From the NCBI GenBank assembly GCA_016788065.1, contig JAEUTI010000032.1, forward strand, positions 1 through 57,095: 57,095 nucleotides of DNA, written 5' to 3'. This DNA is from Bacteroidia bacterium. GTDB lineage: Bacteria; Bacteroidota; Bacteroidia; AKYH767-A; OLB10. This document shows, one piece after another, positions 45,075-52,449 of the stretch. The notes beneath the pieces are model-generated. The model searched no databases, was not told where the DNA came from, and saw only the letters and a list, made by a program, of their open reading frames with translations. Both the position numbers and the translations under genes were made by a program. Position 1 is the first letter of the stretch, and every line of letters begins with the position of its first letter.

Positions 45075-45116
45075 AATGTTACATAATGAATGATTAATCA
45101 TTCGTTATGTAACATT
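45075..45116. promoter_or_regulatory. 42-bp near-perfect palindrome upstream of hipBA
   Basis: Outer arms AATGTTACATAA and TTATGTAACATT flank a perfect inner palindrome GAATGATTAATCATTC (45088-45103); a single T/G pair breaks symmetry. The half-site GAATGATTAAT recurs at 45128-45138, 40 bp further on. The site lies about 56 bp upstream of the predicted -33 element of hipB. A regulator operator, possibly for HipB, is the best guess; a cruciform-forming scar is an alternative. Confidence 0.6.
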
Positions 45117-45171
45117 AGGTTCTTTATGAATGATTAATGCTACATATTTCATACTATTTAGCAATAATAAC

Positions 45172-45202
45172 TTGACAATTTTCTATAATATCACTATTTT
45201 TG
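45172..45202 (+). promoter_or_regulatory. Promoter of hipBA
   Basis: TTG (45172-45174), 20 bp, TATTTTTG (45195-45202), the same geometry as at 35378 and 56781. It lies 38 bp ahead of the hipB start. Confidence 0.55.
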
Positions 45203-45240
45203 TATGAATAAAAGATCAATAAAGCTTATACAATAGCATT

Positions 45241-45588
45241 ATGACTGATTTATCATTCGCAAATTGGCATTTAAAGAGTGATCAGCAATTGGCGGCTCAC
45301 ATAGGGACATTTGTAAAGCATCACAGGCTTGTGCAAAACAAAACTCAGGAAATCCTGTCGAAAGAAGCCGGAATAAGTCGCTCGACTCTAAGTTTACTGG
45401 AGCATGGAGAAACGGTTACTCTGGCTACATTGATTCAAGTGTTAAGGGTATTGGATCAACTACAGGTTCTGGAAGCGTTTGCCGTAAAACAAAGTGTTAG
45501 TCCGATCGCATTAGCCAAAGCGGAGCAGAAGAGTCGCAAAAGAGCCAGAAATACCAACACAAACGACCCCAGGAAATCAGATTGGTAA
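45241..45588 (+). CDS. hipB: HipB-like XRE-family antitoxin
   Basis: 115 residues. A helix-turn-helix of the XRE type spans about 17-70 (HHRLVQNKTQEILSKEAGIS, STLSLLEHGETVTLATLIQV), followed by a basic, disordered tail (EQKSRKRARNTNTNDPRKSDW). The hipA start follows 3 bp after the stop, the normal antitoxin-toxin order. By analogy with E. coli HipB it would repress the operon and neutralise HipA. Confidence 0.85.
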   Translation: MTDLSFANWHLKSDQQLAAHIGTFVKHHRLVQNKTQEILSKEAGISRSTLSLLEHGETVTLATLIQVLRVLDQLQVLEAFAVKQSVSPIALAKAEQKSRKRARNTNTNDPRKSDW

Positions 45589-45591
45589 TTT

Positions 45592-46905
45592 ATGAATACG
45601 GCATTTGTAAAAATATGGGGACAATTAGTTGGCGCTGTTGCCTGGGATAATGCTACAGGTTATGCCACATTTGAATACGACTCCAAATTCAAAACTTTGG
45701 GATGGGATTTGGCCCCATTAAAAATGCCATTACATGCGGCTACTAATACTTTCAGTTTCCCTGCATTACGTAAAAAAGCAGAACCTTCATTAGATACATT
45801 CAAAGGCCTCCCCGGACTACTAGCCGATGTGCTTCCCGACAGGTATGGTAATGAACTTATAAACCTATGGCTTGCACAACAGGGTCGTCAGCAGGGCAGC
45901 ATGAATCCTGTTGAAACACTTTGTTTCATTGGTACACGTGGAATGGGTGCTGTGGAGTTTGAACCCGCAACAATAAAGGAAGGTTCAAGATCTTTTTCAG
46001 TAGAAGTAGATAGTCTGGTTGACCTGGCAAGAAAAATGCTGGCTAGTAAAGAAGCATTCGTAACTAACATAAAAGCAACTGAGGAAACAGCCATTCTTGA
46101 AGTCTTACGCATTGGAACTTCTGCAGGAGGAGCAAGACCAAAAGCCGTAATTGCTTACAATGAAAAAACGGGGGAAGTCAGATCCGGACAAACCAATGCA
46201 CCCAATGGATTTGAACAATGGCTGATAAAACTTGATGGAGTTAGTGATGTACAATTAGGATCAAGTTCCGGGTACGGTCGTGTGGAAATGGCGTATTACA
46301 ACATGGCTGTGGCATGTGGTATCAACATGATGCCATCGAGGTTGCTTGAAGAAAACAACAGAGCCCATTTCATGACTAAACGTTTTGACAGAGAAGGTGG
46401 TAAAATCAAACATCATATTCAAACATTTTGCGCGATGAATCATTTTGATTACAACCTGGTAACCAGCTTTAGTTACGAGCAGTTGTTTCAGACAATGCGA
46501 GAGCTGAAATTAACATATCAAGACGCAGAACAAATGTTTCGCAGAATGGTATTTAATGTGGTTGCCCGTAACTGCGATGATCACACTAAAAACTTTTCAT
46601 TCCGATTAAAAAAAGGTGGAGAGTGGGAACTCGCACCAGCTTATGATGTTTGCCATGCCTACCAACCCCGTCATCAGTGGGTGAGTCAGCATGCACTAAG
46701 CATTAATGGTAAACGAACGCTGATTACTAAAGATGATTTGTTAACTATTGGTAAATCTATCAGATATAAAAATGCAGAGGAAACAATAGAAGAAATTTGC
46801 AACACGGTGAATAAATGGAAATCATTTGCAGATGAAGTAAAAGTTTCACCAAAGTTACGCGATGAAATTGATGCGACGTTGGAAGGATTAAGAATTAAGG
46901 ATTAA
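45592..46905 (+). CDS. hipA: HipA-like serine/threonine kinase toxin
   Basis: 437 residues, the full HipA length. The N-subdomain has GQLVGAVAWDNATGYATFEY and LPGLLADVLPDRYGNELINL. The nucleotide-binding part has GTSAGGARPKAVIAY and QWLIKLDG. The catalytic region NCDDHTKNFSF includes Asp329/Asp330 and Asn, and APAYDVCHAY provides the metal-binding Asp. E. coli HipA phosphorylates glutamyl-tRNA synthetase and induces persistence; here the target is unknown. The final codons read into a heptamer repeat, so the C-terminal residues LRIKD may be repeat-derived. Confidence 0.88.
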   Translation: MNTAFVKIWGQLVGAVAWDNATGYATFEYDSKFKTLGWDLAPLKMPLHAATNTFSFPALRKKAEPSLDTFKGLPGLLADVLPDRYGNELINLWLAQQGRQQGSMNPVETLCFIGTRGMGAVEFEPATIKEGSRSFSVEVDSLVDLARKMLASKEAFVTNIKATEETAILEVLRIGTSAGGARPKAVIAYNEKTGEVRSGQTNAPNGFEQWLIKLDGVSDVQLGSSSGYGRVEMAYYNMAVACGINMMPSRLLEENNRAHFMTKRFDREGGKIKHHIQTFCAMNHFDYNLVTSFSYEQLFQTMRELKLTYQDAEQMFRRMVFNVVARNCDDHTKNFSFRLKKGGEWELAPAYDVCHAYQPRHQWVSQHALSINGKRTLITKDDLLTIGKSIRYKNAEETIEEICNTVNKWKSFADEVKVSPKLRDEIDATLEGLRIKD

Positions 46906-46926
46906 GGATTAAGGATTAAGGATTAA
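46885..46926. repeat. GGATTAA heptamer tandem repeat at the hipA 3' end
   Basis: About six 7-bp units (GGATTAA, one GAATTAA). The first units are inside hipA and supply its stop codon. It is the same motif as after tspO (42931). Confidence 0.8.
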
Positions 46927-46943
46927 TGTAAAATAAAAAATCT

Positions 46944-47378
46944 ATGGACAACTTAAATAAATTCACAGCTTCGCCTTCACCTTTTGCACAAACCTATTTT
47001 CATGGAACAAAAGGTGATCTTCAACTCAGTGATTTAATTTCTCCCGGAATAAATTCGAATTATGGCAAGCGAAAGAATTCGAATTATGTTTATATGTCTG
47101 CTACCCTGGATGCTGCCATATGGGGAGCTGAACTTGCTATTGGCGATGGACGGGAACGTGTCTATTTAGTAGAACCAACCGGAGAAATTGAAGATGATCC
47201 GAATCTTACTGATAAAAAATTCCCCGGTAACCCTACAAAATCATACAGGTCGAAGAGCCCTTTCAAAGTTGTTGGTGAAGTTACAATCTGGCAAGGTCAC
47301 GCACCGGAAATGGTTCAACATATGAAAGATAGTTTGGCTAAACTCGATGAACAAGGAATTGAACCAATAGATGAATAA
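46944..47378 (+). CDS. arr: Rifamycin ADP-ribosyltransferase (Arr)
   Basis: 144 residues, the normal Arr length. Strong family motifs: FHGTKGDLQLSDLISPG, SNYGKRKNSNYVYMSATLDA, AIWGAELA, YLVEPTGEIEDDPNLTDKKF and FPGNPTKSYRSKSP. The residues matching the His-Tyr-Asp triad of mycobacterial Arr are His20, Tyr50 and Asp85. Arr transfers ADP-ribose from NAD to a rifamycin hydroxyl and inactivates the drug. It follows hipBA by 38 bp across the heptamer repeat; readthrough from hipBA is possible. Confidence 0.92.
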   Translation: MDNLNKFTASPSPFAQTYFHGTKGDLQLSDLISPGINSNYGKRKNSNYVYMSATLDAAIWGAELAIGDGRERVYLVEPTGEIEDDPNLTDKKFPGNPTKSYRSKSPFKVVGEVTIWQGHAPEMVQHMKDSLAKLDEQGIEPIDE

Positions 47379-47475
47379 CCGATTATAACCAACGAAAGGA
47401 ATTATGATTCATGATTTGAATTAACCGCACGATAATTGCAATACCTGTCTTTTACTTTAGTATGAATAGACAGCC

Positions 47476-47982
47476 ATGCAGATAAAATCAAACGTTACTT
47501 TTAAAGAATATGTAAAGCTCCTATATAAACTAACTTATGAACGACCTGCAATGAAGCTGATTTTAGCCTTTGCAGGAATTATTTTACTGTGGATAATTTT
47601 CTACTATTTAAGCATATTTGATCTTCCGGAGCCCCTGATTTATCAATACCTTACTTTGGTTCTGATTTTTATTATCCAACCCATAGTTATATACACAACC
47701 ATCCGAAGAAATTACTTTTCCAGTAATTATTTAATGGAGCCTCTTGAAATGGAGGTTACCTCTCAGGAAATAAAAATTAAAGGCGATTCTTTTTATCTGG
47801 AAATTAAATGGCATAAAGTTTTTAAAATTGTCGAAACAACAAATTGGTTCCTGCTTTACCAGAATAGCTTGTCGGCAATTTTAATTCCAAAAAATGTTAT
47901 GTCTGCTGATGAGGTAGTAAAATTCAGAGGAATTCTGAAAAAAGTAGATGCTGATGTGATCAGTGATTTGAAAACTGTCTGA
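47476..47982 (+). CDS. YcxB-like membrane protein
   Basis: 168 residues. Two membrane helices (about 27-45 and 57-74) are followed by a C-terminal domain typical of YcxB-like proteins (MEVTSQEIKIKGDSFYLEIK, WHKVFKIVETTNWFLLY, AILIPKNVM). The role is unknown. It is transcribed alone downstream of arr. Confidence 0.75.
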   Translation: MQIKSNVTFKEYVKLLYKLTYERPAMKLILAFAGIILLWIIFYYLSIFDLPEPLIYQYLTLVLIFIIQPIVIYTTIRRNYFSSNYLMEPLEMEVTSQEIKIKGDSFYLEIKWHKVFKIVETTNWFLLYQNSLSAILIPKNVMSADEVVKFRGILKKVDADVISDLKTV

Positions 47983-48080
47983 GAATAAAGAATCCCGGCA
48001 AAACACACCATGTTAGCTTTCCAATAATATTGTTATAGCTACCCATGGAGTTGTAGGAACAAAATTAGAACATAAGTACT

Positions 48081-48771
48081 TTTTCCATCATCATGTGATA
48101 ATAGTAAAGGAAATATTTTTTCTAATTTCGCCGCATACCGCTTTATCGTTATGCTTAAGAAACATTCCATTCTGATTTCAACAGGGCTTTCTATTATTTT
48201 CATTGTTATTGCTACCTTATTTTATCCGGGCGGATCTATTCACGATGTGAATTCGGTGGGGTTCGACTGGACAAAAAACTTTATAAGTAATCTCTTTGGC
48301 GAAAAGGCACTCAATGGGGCCGATAACCCGGCGCGTATTTGGGCCTTTATTGGAATGATTTTTCATTCTTTGGCATACATGCTTTTTTTTATTAATGTCT
48401 CCAAAAAAATACCGCATCAGGCATCCGCGAAAATTGTAAAATATTTAGGTCTTTCAAATCTTATACTTATCGTTTTAATTGCGACACCTTTGCATGATTT
48501 AATGGTACCAATAACCAGTGCCATATTCTTAGCCGGATTATTTTATATAACTGTTTTTGTTTTAAAATCGCGACTTACAGTTTTTAAATTTCTTTGCGTG
48601 ATATGTTTGCTGTTATATTATTTTACCATCGCTCTTTATGGTTTTGGGTATGTGGAGCTGTTAGCCATCATGCAAAAAGTAACTTTTCTCTTCTCATTAG
48701 TTTTGATTCTGGGGTTAGAATACTACACTACGAAAGAAGACTTCCTGCCAAAGCAACAGTCGTAAATTGGC
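48081..48771 (+). repeat. 0.69-kb duplicated segment, copy 1
   Basis: This segment matches 51137-51827 without a gap (constant offset of 3056 bp). It includes about 70 bp upstream of the membrane-protein gene and ends 6 bp after its stop. The flanks are unrelated. Confidence 0.9.
48151..48765 (+). CDS. Six-TM membrane protein (DUF998-like), copy 1
   Basis: 204 residues with about six membrane helices. Between the first two is a conserved loop (LFYPGGSIHDVNS, DWTKNFISNLFGEKALNGAD). It loosely resembles DUF998 proteins; the function is unknown. Copy 2 at 51207 differs at about 13 residues, mostly conservative, so both copies appear to be maintained. A -7-like TAATTTCG lies at 48123-48130. Confidence 0.7.
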   Translation: MLKKHSILISTGLSIIFIVIATLFYPGGSIHDVNSVGFDWTKNFISNLFGEKALNGADNPARIWAFIGMIFHSLAYMLFFINVSKKIPHQASAKIVKYLGLSNLILIVLIATPLHDLMVPITSAIFLAGLFYITVFVLKSRLTVFKFLCVICLLLYYFTIALYGFGYVELLAIMQKVTFLFSLVLILGLEYYTTKEDFLPKQQS

Positions 48772-48820
48772 TGATTCCTTCTTATCGTTATCTGGCCAAT
48801 TATCGTGACGGTATAAATTA

Positions 48821-50431
48821 TCATCTCACCAACACCACTTTCTTGGTTGACATTCCACTAATAGCCTTAACTTGGATATAATAAAATCCAGCCGGTAAAA
48901 ATGATACATCGATTGTAGTTTTTTCATTTATTACCGTATTCTCAAAAACCAAACTCCCTGTTAAAGAATACATCCGAATAATCGAAGAATTCGAATCGTG
49001 AATTTCATTTAATTGAATCATAAGTTCCGAATTTGCCGGATTAGGATAGATTTCAAAATCGCTTTCATCTAAATATGTTTCCATAAGCCCGACCGGAACA
49101 CAGTTAAGTTCTTCAGTGAGAGAAATAGCTATGCTTCCGATCGAAGCACTATAACTTACATTTGTTCGTGTAACAGGAACTAACGAAAACGAAAAAAGAC
49201 TATCGTGAGCAGTGTAAATTACTTTCGTAATTGCTATTGCTGAATCCAAACATTCCATTTCCATTAAACTATCTGTATCATATACAACAATTCTGTTTTT
49301 ACCAATTCCTGTTGATTGCCTGCCACAAATCAATATTCCATTTCCCTCTTTGTATGCTGTTGAACCAGATTCAAAATACCCAAATGAACTATCGCTTTGA
49401 TATGCAATAAACCGCACCAAATCGCCGGCTGCATTAAGTTCAACTGAACAAGGATAATAAGCTGCCTGGGTATTCGAATAAAGATGTCCCCCTGTTAAAA
49501 TATTTCCACTAGATAAACTATGAAGTTTATGGAAAAATGCGTTGCTAAACCCTGTCCCAATTTTAAATTCATGACTTGAATTAAAATTACCTAAACTGTC
49601 GATTAATATAATTTTTGTGCAACAATTTACGCTGCTTCTTACAAGCATCATTATATTTCCTCCTGCAACCATTGTCATTCCTGCCGGAATCATATCATTA
49701 GTTCCAAAGACCGAATCAGTAGTAAAATGTTTTTGCCATTGTAGAATGAATGAAGAATCTGTTTTCATTAATACTAACTTATCCAAAGGCACCTGATTAG
49801 GAAATGAATGCTCTCCGGCAATGAAAAAACCACCATCAGGAGCTTTAATCATTTCAAAAAAAGACAACACTCGTCCAGTAAAATTATTATTTAAAGCATA
49901 GGTACCGATTATATTTCCATTCAGATCCATTTTAACAATACACCCTGATTGCGATGTATTATTACAAGAACCTAACCCATATAAAAAGCCATCTATCTCC
50001 TTCAATCTCAAAATTGTTATATCTCCTTGTGTAAACTTTTTAGCGTCGTTTAGCACTCCTGCTTGAGACAGTTTGATAATTAAAGGGAAGCCATTGTCAT
50101 TAGCTAAAATTGTAATTAGCGAGTCTGTTGTGAAGAATAACTGAGAAATATTAATGGGAAAAGGATTTGTGCCAAAATTGCGGTTCAATAATATTTTAAA
50201 ACCTGGATTTCCTGAGTAATCAATTTTGAAAACCAATATTCCACTATCCGAATTTACTGACTGTGCTCCTATTACAATGCCATCTCCCTTTATGCTGAAA
50301 TCACCTGACACCTGTTGATACAAAGGAGAAACGGGGTTGGAAATTTTCGCATAAAAAGCCTGCTGTGAAAAACTTTCTGAAATTGTAACAAACAACAGGG
50401 TGAGTACACCCCAAATAAATTTGGATTTCAT
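48821..50431 (-). CDS. T9SS-secreted beta-propeller-like protein
   Basis: 536 residues from the ATG at 50431, which gives the signal peptide (KSKFIWGVLTLLFVTISESFS). The body has repeating beta strands (DGIVIGAQSVNSDSGILVFK, KMDLNGNIIGTYALNN, DGGFFIAGEHSF, GNILTGGHLYS) like propeller proteins with delta-60 or SBBP-type repeats. A T9SS type A sorting domain closes it (DFEIYPNPANSELMIQLNE, IRMYSLTGSLVFENTV, LPAGFYYIQVKA). It lies between the two copies of the duplicated gene, on the opposite strand. Confidence 0.75.
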   Translation of the reverse strand: MKSKFIWGVLTLLFVTISESFSQQAFYAKISNPVSPLYQQVSGDFSIKGDGIVIGAQSVNSDSGILVFKIDYSGNPGFKILLNRNFGTNPFPINISQLFFTTDSLITILANDNGFPLIIKLSQAGVLNDAKKFTQGDITILRLKEIDGFLYGLGSCNNTSQSGCIVKMDLNGNIIGTYALNNNFTGRVLSFFEMIKAPDGGFFIAGEHSFPNQVPLDKLVLMKTDSSFILQWQKHFTTDSVFGTNDMIPAGMTMVAGGNIMMLVRSSVNCCTKIILIDSLGNFNSSHEFKIGTGFSNAFFHKLHSLSSGNILTGGHLYSNTQAAYYPCSVELNAAGDLVRFIAYQSDSSFGYFESGSTAYKEGNGILICGRQSTGIGKNRIVVYDTDSLMEMECLDSAIAITKVIYTAHDSLFSFSLVPVTRTNVSYSASIGSIAISLTEELNCVPVGLMETYLDESDFEIYPNPANSELMIQLNEIHDSNSSIIRMYSLTGSLVFENTVINEKTTIDVSFLPAGFYYIQVKAISGMSTKKVVLVR

Positions 50432-50618
50432 GCTCAGTTTAAAGAAATATGATCGTGACGTGTTCTGCATTTTGGCATTTAAGTGAATTTACCTGTCTGA
50501 ATATAAAATTAAAGATAAGGAAAATCCGGGAAGTGTTAAATTAAAGCAAAGCTGATGAAAACCGGAATCTTTCTTCTAATTACTCACCAAGTGATACGAA
50601 TATTTAATACACTAAACA

Positions 50619-50632
50619 GGCATTTTATTGCC
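50619..50632. repeat. GGCA-N6-TGCC mini-palindrome beside the 0.3-kb repeat
   Basis: GGCA, TTTTAT, TGCC. It lies 15 bp beyond the stop codon of the minus-strand tail encoded in the 50647 repeat. A degenerate relative (GCA, CTATAA, TGC at 51945) is at the same place beside the second copy. Confidence 0.5.
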
Positions 50633-50646
50633 GACATGATTTTTCA

Positions 50647-50960
50647 TCATTTCTTTCGTTTTCCCGCCTTCGCTCGTGAGTTAAAGTCCAGTGACATCCC
50701 GATCCAATAATCAAAGTCTTTAGGTGACTTCATACCTGATTCGTCGATAAGCACAAATCCAATCAGACTGTGATTTATGTGATTCTTATGATTGCTGTGA
50801 TGAAATTGTTGCTAATTGAACTTTTTCCCTTGAATCATTTCACCGTTCTCATTCCCGACCATGATTTAAGTGATTTACATGATTATTTTGATAGGTTTAA
50901 ATGCAAGTGAAAATTGCGTTTCTGTCTCAACCCCTCTCCCCCGTTCTCATTCTCATTCTC
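50647..50960 (-). repeat. 0.3-kb repeat element, copy 1, with a conserved minus-strand C-terminal frame
   Basis: Matches 51972-52290 with about 90% identity and one single-base indel. Near its left end the minus strand reads SLIGFVLIDESGMKS, PKDFDYWIGMSLDFN and a Lys/Arg-rich end with stop at 50647. The second copy keeps the frame and peptide while changing mainly third codon positions. No start codon lies upstream except an internal ATG (50733) or GTG, so this may be a 3' gene fragment or a tiny protein. The right part is non-coding, with ATGATT/GTGATT-like words. Confidence 0.65.
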
Positions 50961-51099
50961 ATTCTCATTCTCATTCTCCTTCTGTTTCCGTTCCCATTCC
51001 CATTCTCATTCTCCTTCTCCTTCCGTTCCCGTTCCCATTCCCATTCCCATTCTCCTTCTGTTCCCATTCCCATTCCCATTCTCTTTCTCTTTCTGTTTA
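50938..51099. repeat. Hexamer microsatellite (TTCTCA / TTCCCA)
   Basis: About 27 units of 6 bp, variants of ATTCTC, ATTCCC, CTTCTG and GTTCCC. Because the unit is a multiple of three without stops, several frames are open on both strands (Ser-His or Arg-Met type repeats), but none looks like a gene. Copy 2 of the adjacent repeat has only about four such units (52269-52290), so the array has expanded in one copy. Confidence 0.85.
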
Positions 51100-51136
51100 C
51101 ATAGTAGTGCATAAATTAACAGGAACATCACTAAGA

Positions 51137-51827
51137 TTTTCCATCATCATGTGATAATAGTAAAGGAAATATTTTTTCTAATTTCACCGCATACCGCTTT
51201 ATCGTTATGCTTAAGAAACATGCCATTCTGATTTCAACAGGGCTTTCTATTATTTTCATTGTTATTGCTACCTTATTTTATCCGGGCGGATCTATTCACG
51301 ATGTGAATTCGATGGGGTTCGACTGGACAAAAAACTTTATGAGTAATCTTTTTGGCGAAAAGGCACTCAATGGTGCCGATAACCCGGCGCGTATATGGGC
51401 TGTTATCGGAATGGTTTTTCATTCATTGACTTACATGCTTTTCTTTGTTAACGTTTCCACAAAAATACCGCATCTTGGATCCGCGAAAATTGTAAAATAT
51501 TTAGGCCTTTCAAATCTCATATTTATCGTTTTAATTGCAACCCCTTTGCATGATTTAATGCTACCTATAACCAGCACCATTTTCTTAGCCGGTTTATTTT
51601 ATATAACTGTTTTTGTTTTAAAATCACGTCTTACTGTTTTTAAATTTCTTTGCGTGATATGTTTGCTGTTATATTATTTTACCATCGCTCTGTATGGTTT
51701 TGGGTATGTGGAGCTGTTAGCCATCATGCAAAAAGTAACTTTTCTCTTCTCTTTAGTTTTGATCCTGGGTTTAGAATACTACACTACGAAAGAAGACTTT
51801 TTGCCAAAGCAGCAGTCGTAAACTGGC
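51137..51827 (+). repeat. 0.69-kb duplicated segment, copy 2
   Basis: Collinear with 48081-48771. It starts about 40 bp after the hexamer array. Confidence 0.9.
51207..51821 (+). CDS. Six-TM membrane protein (DUF998-like), copy 2
   Basis: 204 residues, about 94% identical to the product at 48151 (changes such as Ser6Ala, Phe to Val near residue 68, Lys to Thr and Gln to Leu). The same membrane topology and loop are kept. There is no frameshift, so the duplicate is probably functional. The duplicated upstream 70 bp should carry its promoter. Confidence 0.7.
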   Translation: MLKKHAILISTGLSIIFIVIATLFYPGGSIHDVNSMGFDWTKNFMSNLFGEKALNGADNPARIWAVIGMVFHSLTYMLFFVNVSTKIPHLGSAKIVKYLGLSNLIFIVLIATPLHDLMLPITSTIFLAGLFYITVFVLKSRLTVFKFLCVICLLLYYFTIALYGFGYVELLAIMQKVTFLFSLVLILGLEYYTTKEDFLPKQQS

Positions 51828-51944
51828 GTTTGCATGTAGTCAAAATTTGCTACAGACTTGTTTTCTTCAATGTTGAACTTGGGTTTCTGTCTTTTAAGCC
51901 TCTATTTTAACAATATAATAATCAACATTTTTAACACTTAATCA

Positions 51945-51956
51945 GCACTATAATGC
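51945..51956. repeat. Degenerate GCA-N6-TGC palindrome
   Basis: GCA, CTATAA, TGC. It is preceded by AACAC and placed just beyond the minus-strand stop at 51972, parallel to the site at 50619. Confidence 0.35.
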
Positions 51957-51971
51957 CCATATACCTACTAT

Positions 51972-52290
51972 TCACTTCCTCTTCTTACTCGATTTCGCTT
52001 TCGCATTGAACTCTAGTGACATACCGATCCAATAATCAAAGTCTTTAGTCGACTTCATACCTGATTCGTCGATAAGCACAAATCCAATCAGACTGTGATT
52101 TATGTGATTCTTATGATGGCTGTGATGAATTTGTTGCTAATTGAACTTTTTTCCCTTGAATCACCTCTCCGCTCTCATTCCCGACCATGATTTAAGTGAT
52201 TTACATGATTATTTTGATAGGTTTAAATGCAAGTGAAAATTGCGTTTCTGTCTCAACCCCTCTCCCCCGTTCTCATTCTCTTTCTCCTTC
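51972..52290 (-). repeat. 0.3-kb repeat element, copy 2
   Basis: The minus strand encodes SLIGFVLIDESGMKS, TKDFDYWIGMSLEFN and a Lys-rich end, stop at 51972. Compared with copy 1, six codons differ silently (Ser, Gly, Leu, Phe, Asn, Lys) and four of the other changes are conservative or mild (Pro/Thr, Asp/Glu, Ser/Ala, Arg/Lys). The right end carries a short version of the hexamer repeat. Confidence 0.65.
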
Positions 52291-52370
52291 TAAACTGTGA
52301 TTTATGTGATTTTTATGATGGCTGTAATGAATTTAGTGTTAATTGAAATTTTTCCCTTGAATCATTTCTA
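52291..52370 (-). repeat. 0.3-kb repeat element, partial copy 3
   Basis: Similar to 50765-50843 (ACTGTGATTTATGTGATT through CCCTTGAATCATTTC) but lacking the coding tail. It joins directly to the hexamer end of copy 2. Confidence 0.65.
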
Positions 52371-52395
52371 CCAAACTAAATATTCTACCCCCTCC

Positions 52396-52421
52396 TGTAA
52401 CATTTTCCCCCCTTCCGTATC
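52396..52421 (+). promoter_or_regulatory. Possible ECF-sigma promoter of the hydrolase-sigma operon
   Basis: TGTAAC (52396-52401) and CGTATC (52416-52421) resemble the AAC and CGT cores of ECF-type promoters. They lie 29 bp before the hydrolase ATG, in an operon that encodes an ECF sigma factor. The spacer of 14 bp is shorter than the usual 16-17, which weakens the call. Confidence 0.4.
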
Positions 52422-52449
52422 TAAAGGGAAATCTTTAAAAACTACAGCC

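Noticed and set aside
48594..48881. Plus-strand frames inside the 3' ends of the duplicated membrane-protein genes (also 51650-51910)
   Set aside because: They overlap the real gene in another frame and share its duplication; nothing suggests coding.
50870..51154. Overlapping plus- and minus-strand open frames (Ser-His, Phe-Ser or Gly-Met/Arg repeats) across the hexamer array
   Set aside because: They arise because a 6-bp repeat without stop codons is open in several frames at once; no start context, family or composition supports a gene.
52297..52449. N-terminal extension of the alpha/beta hydrolase
   Set aside because: It would be translated from partial repeat copy 3 and across the putative promoter; the internal ATG at 52450 gives a proper signal peptide.
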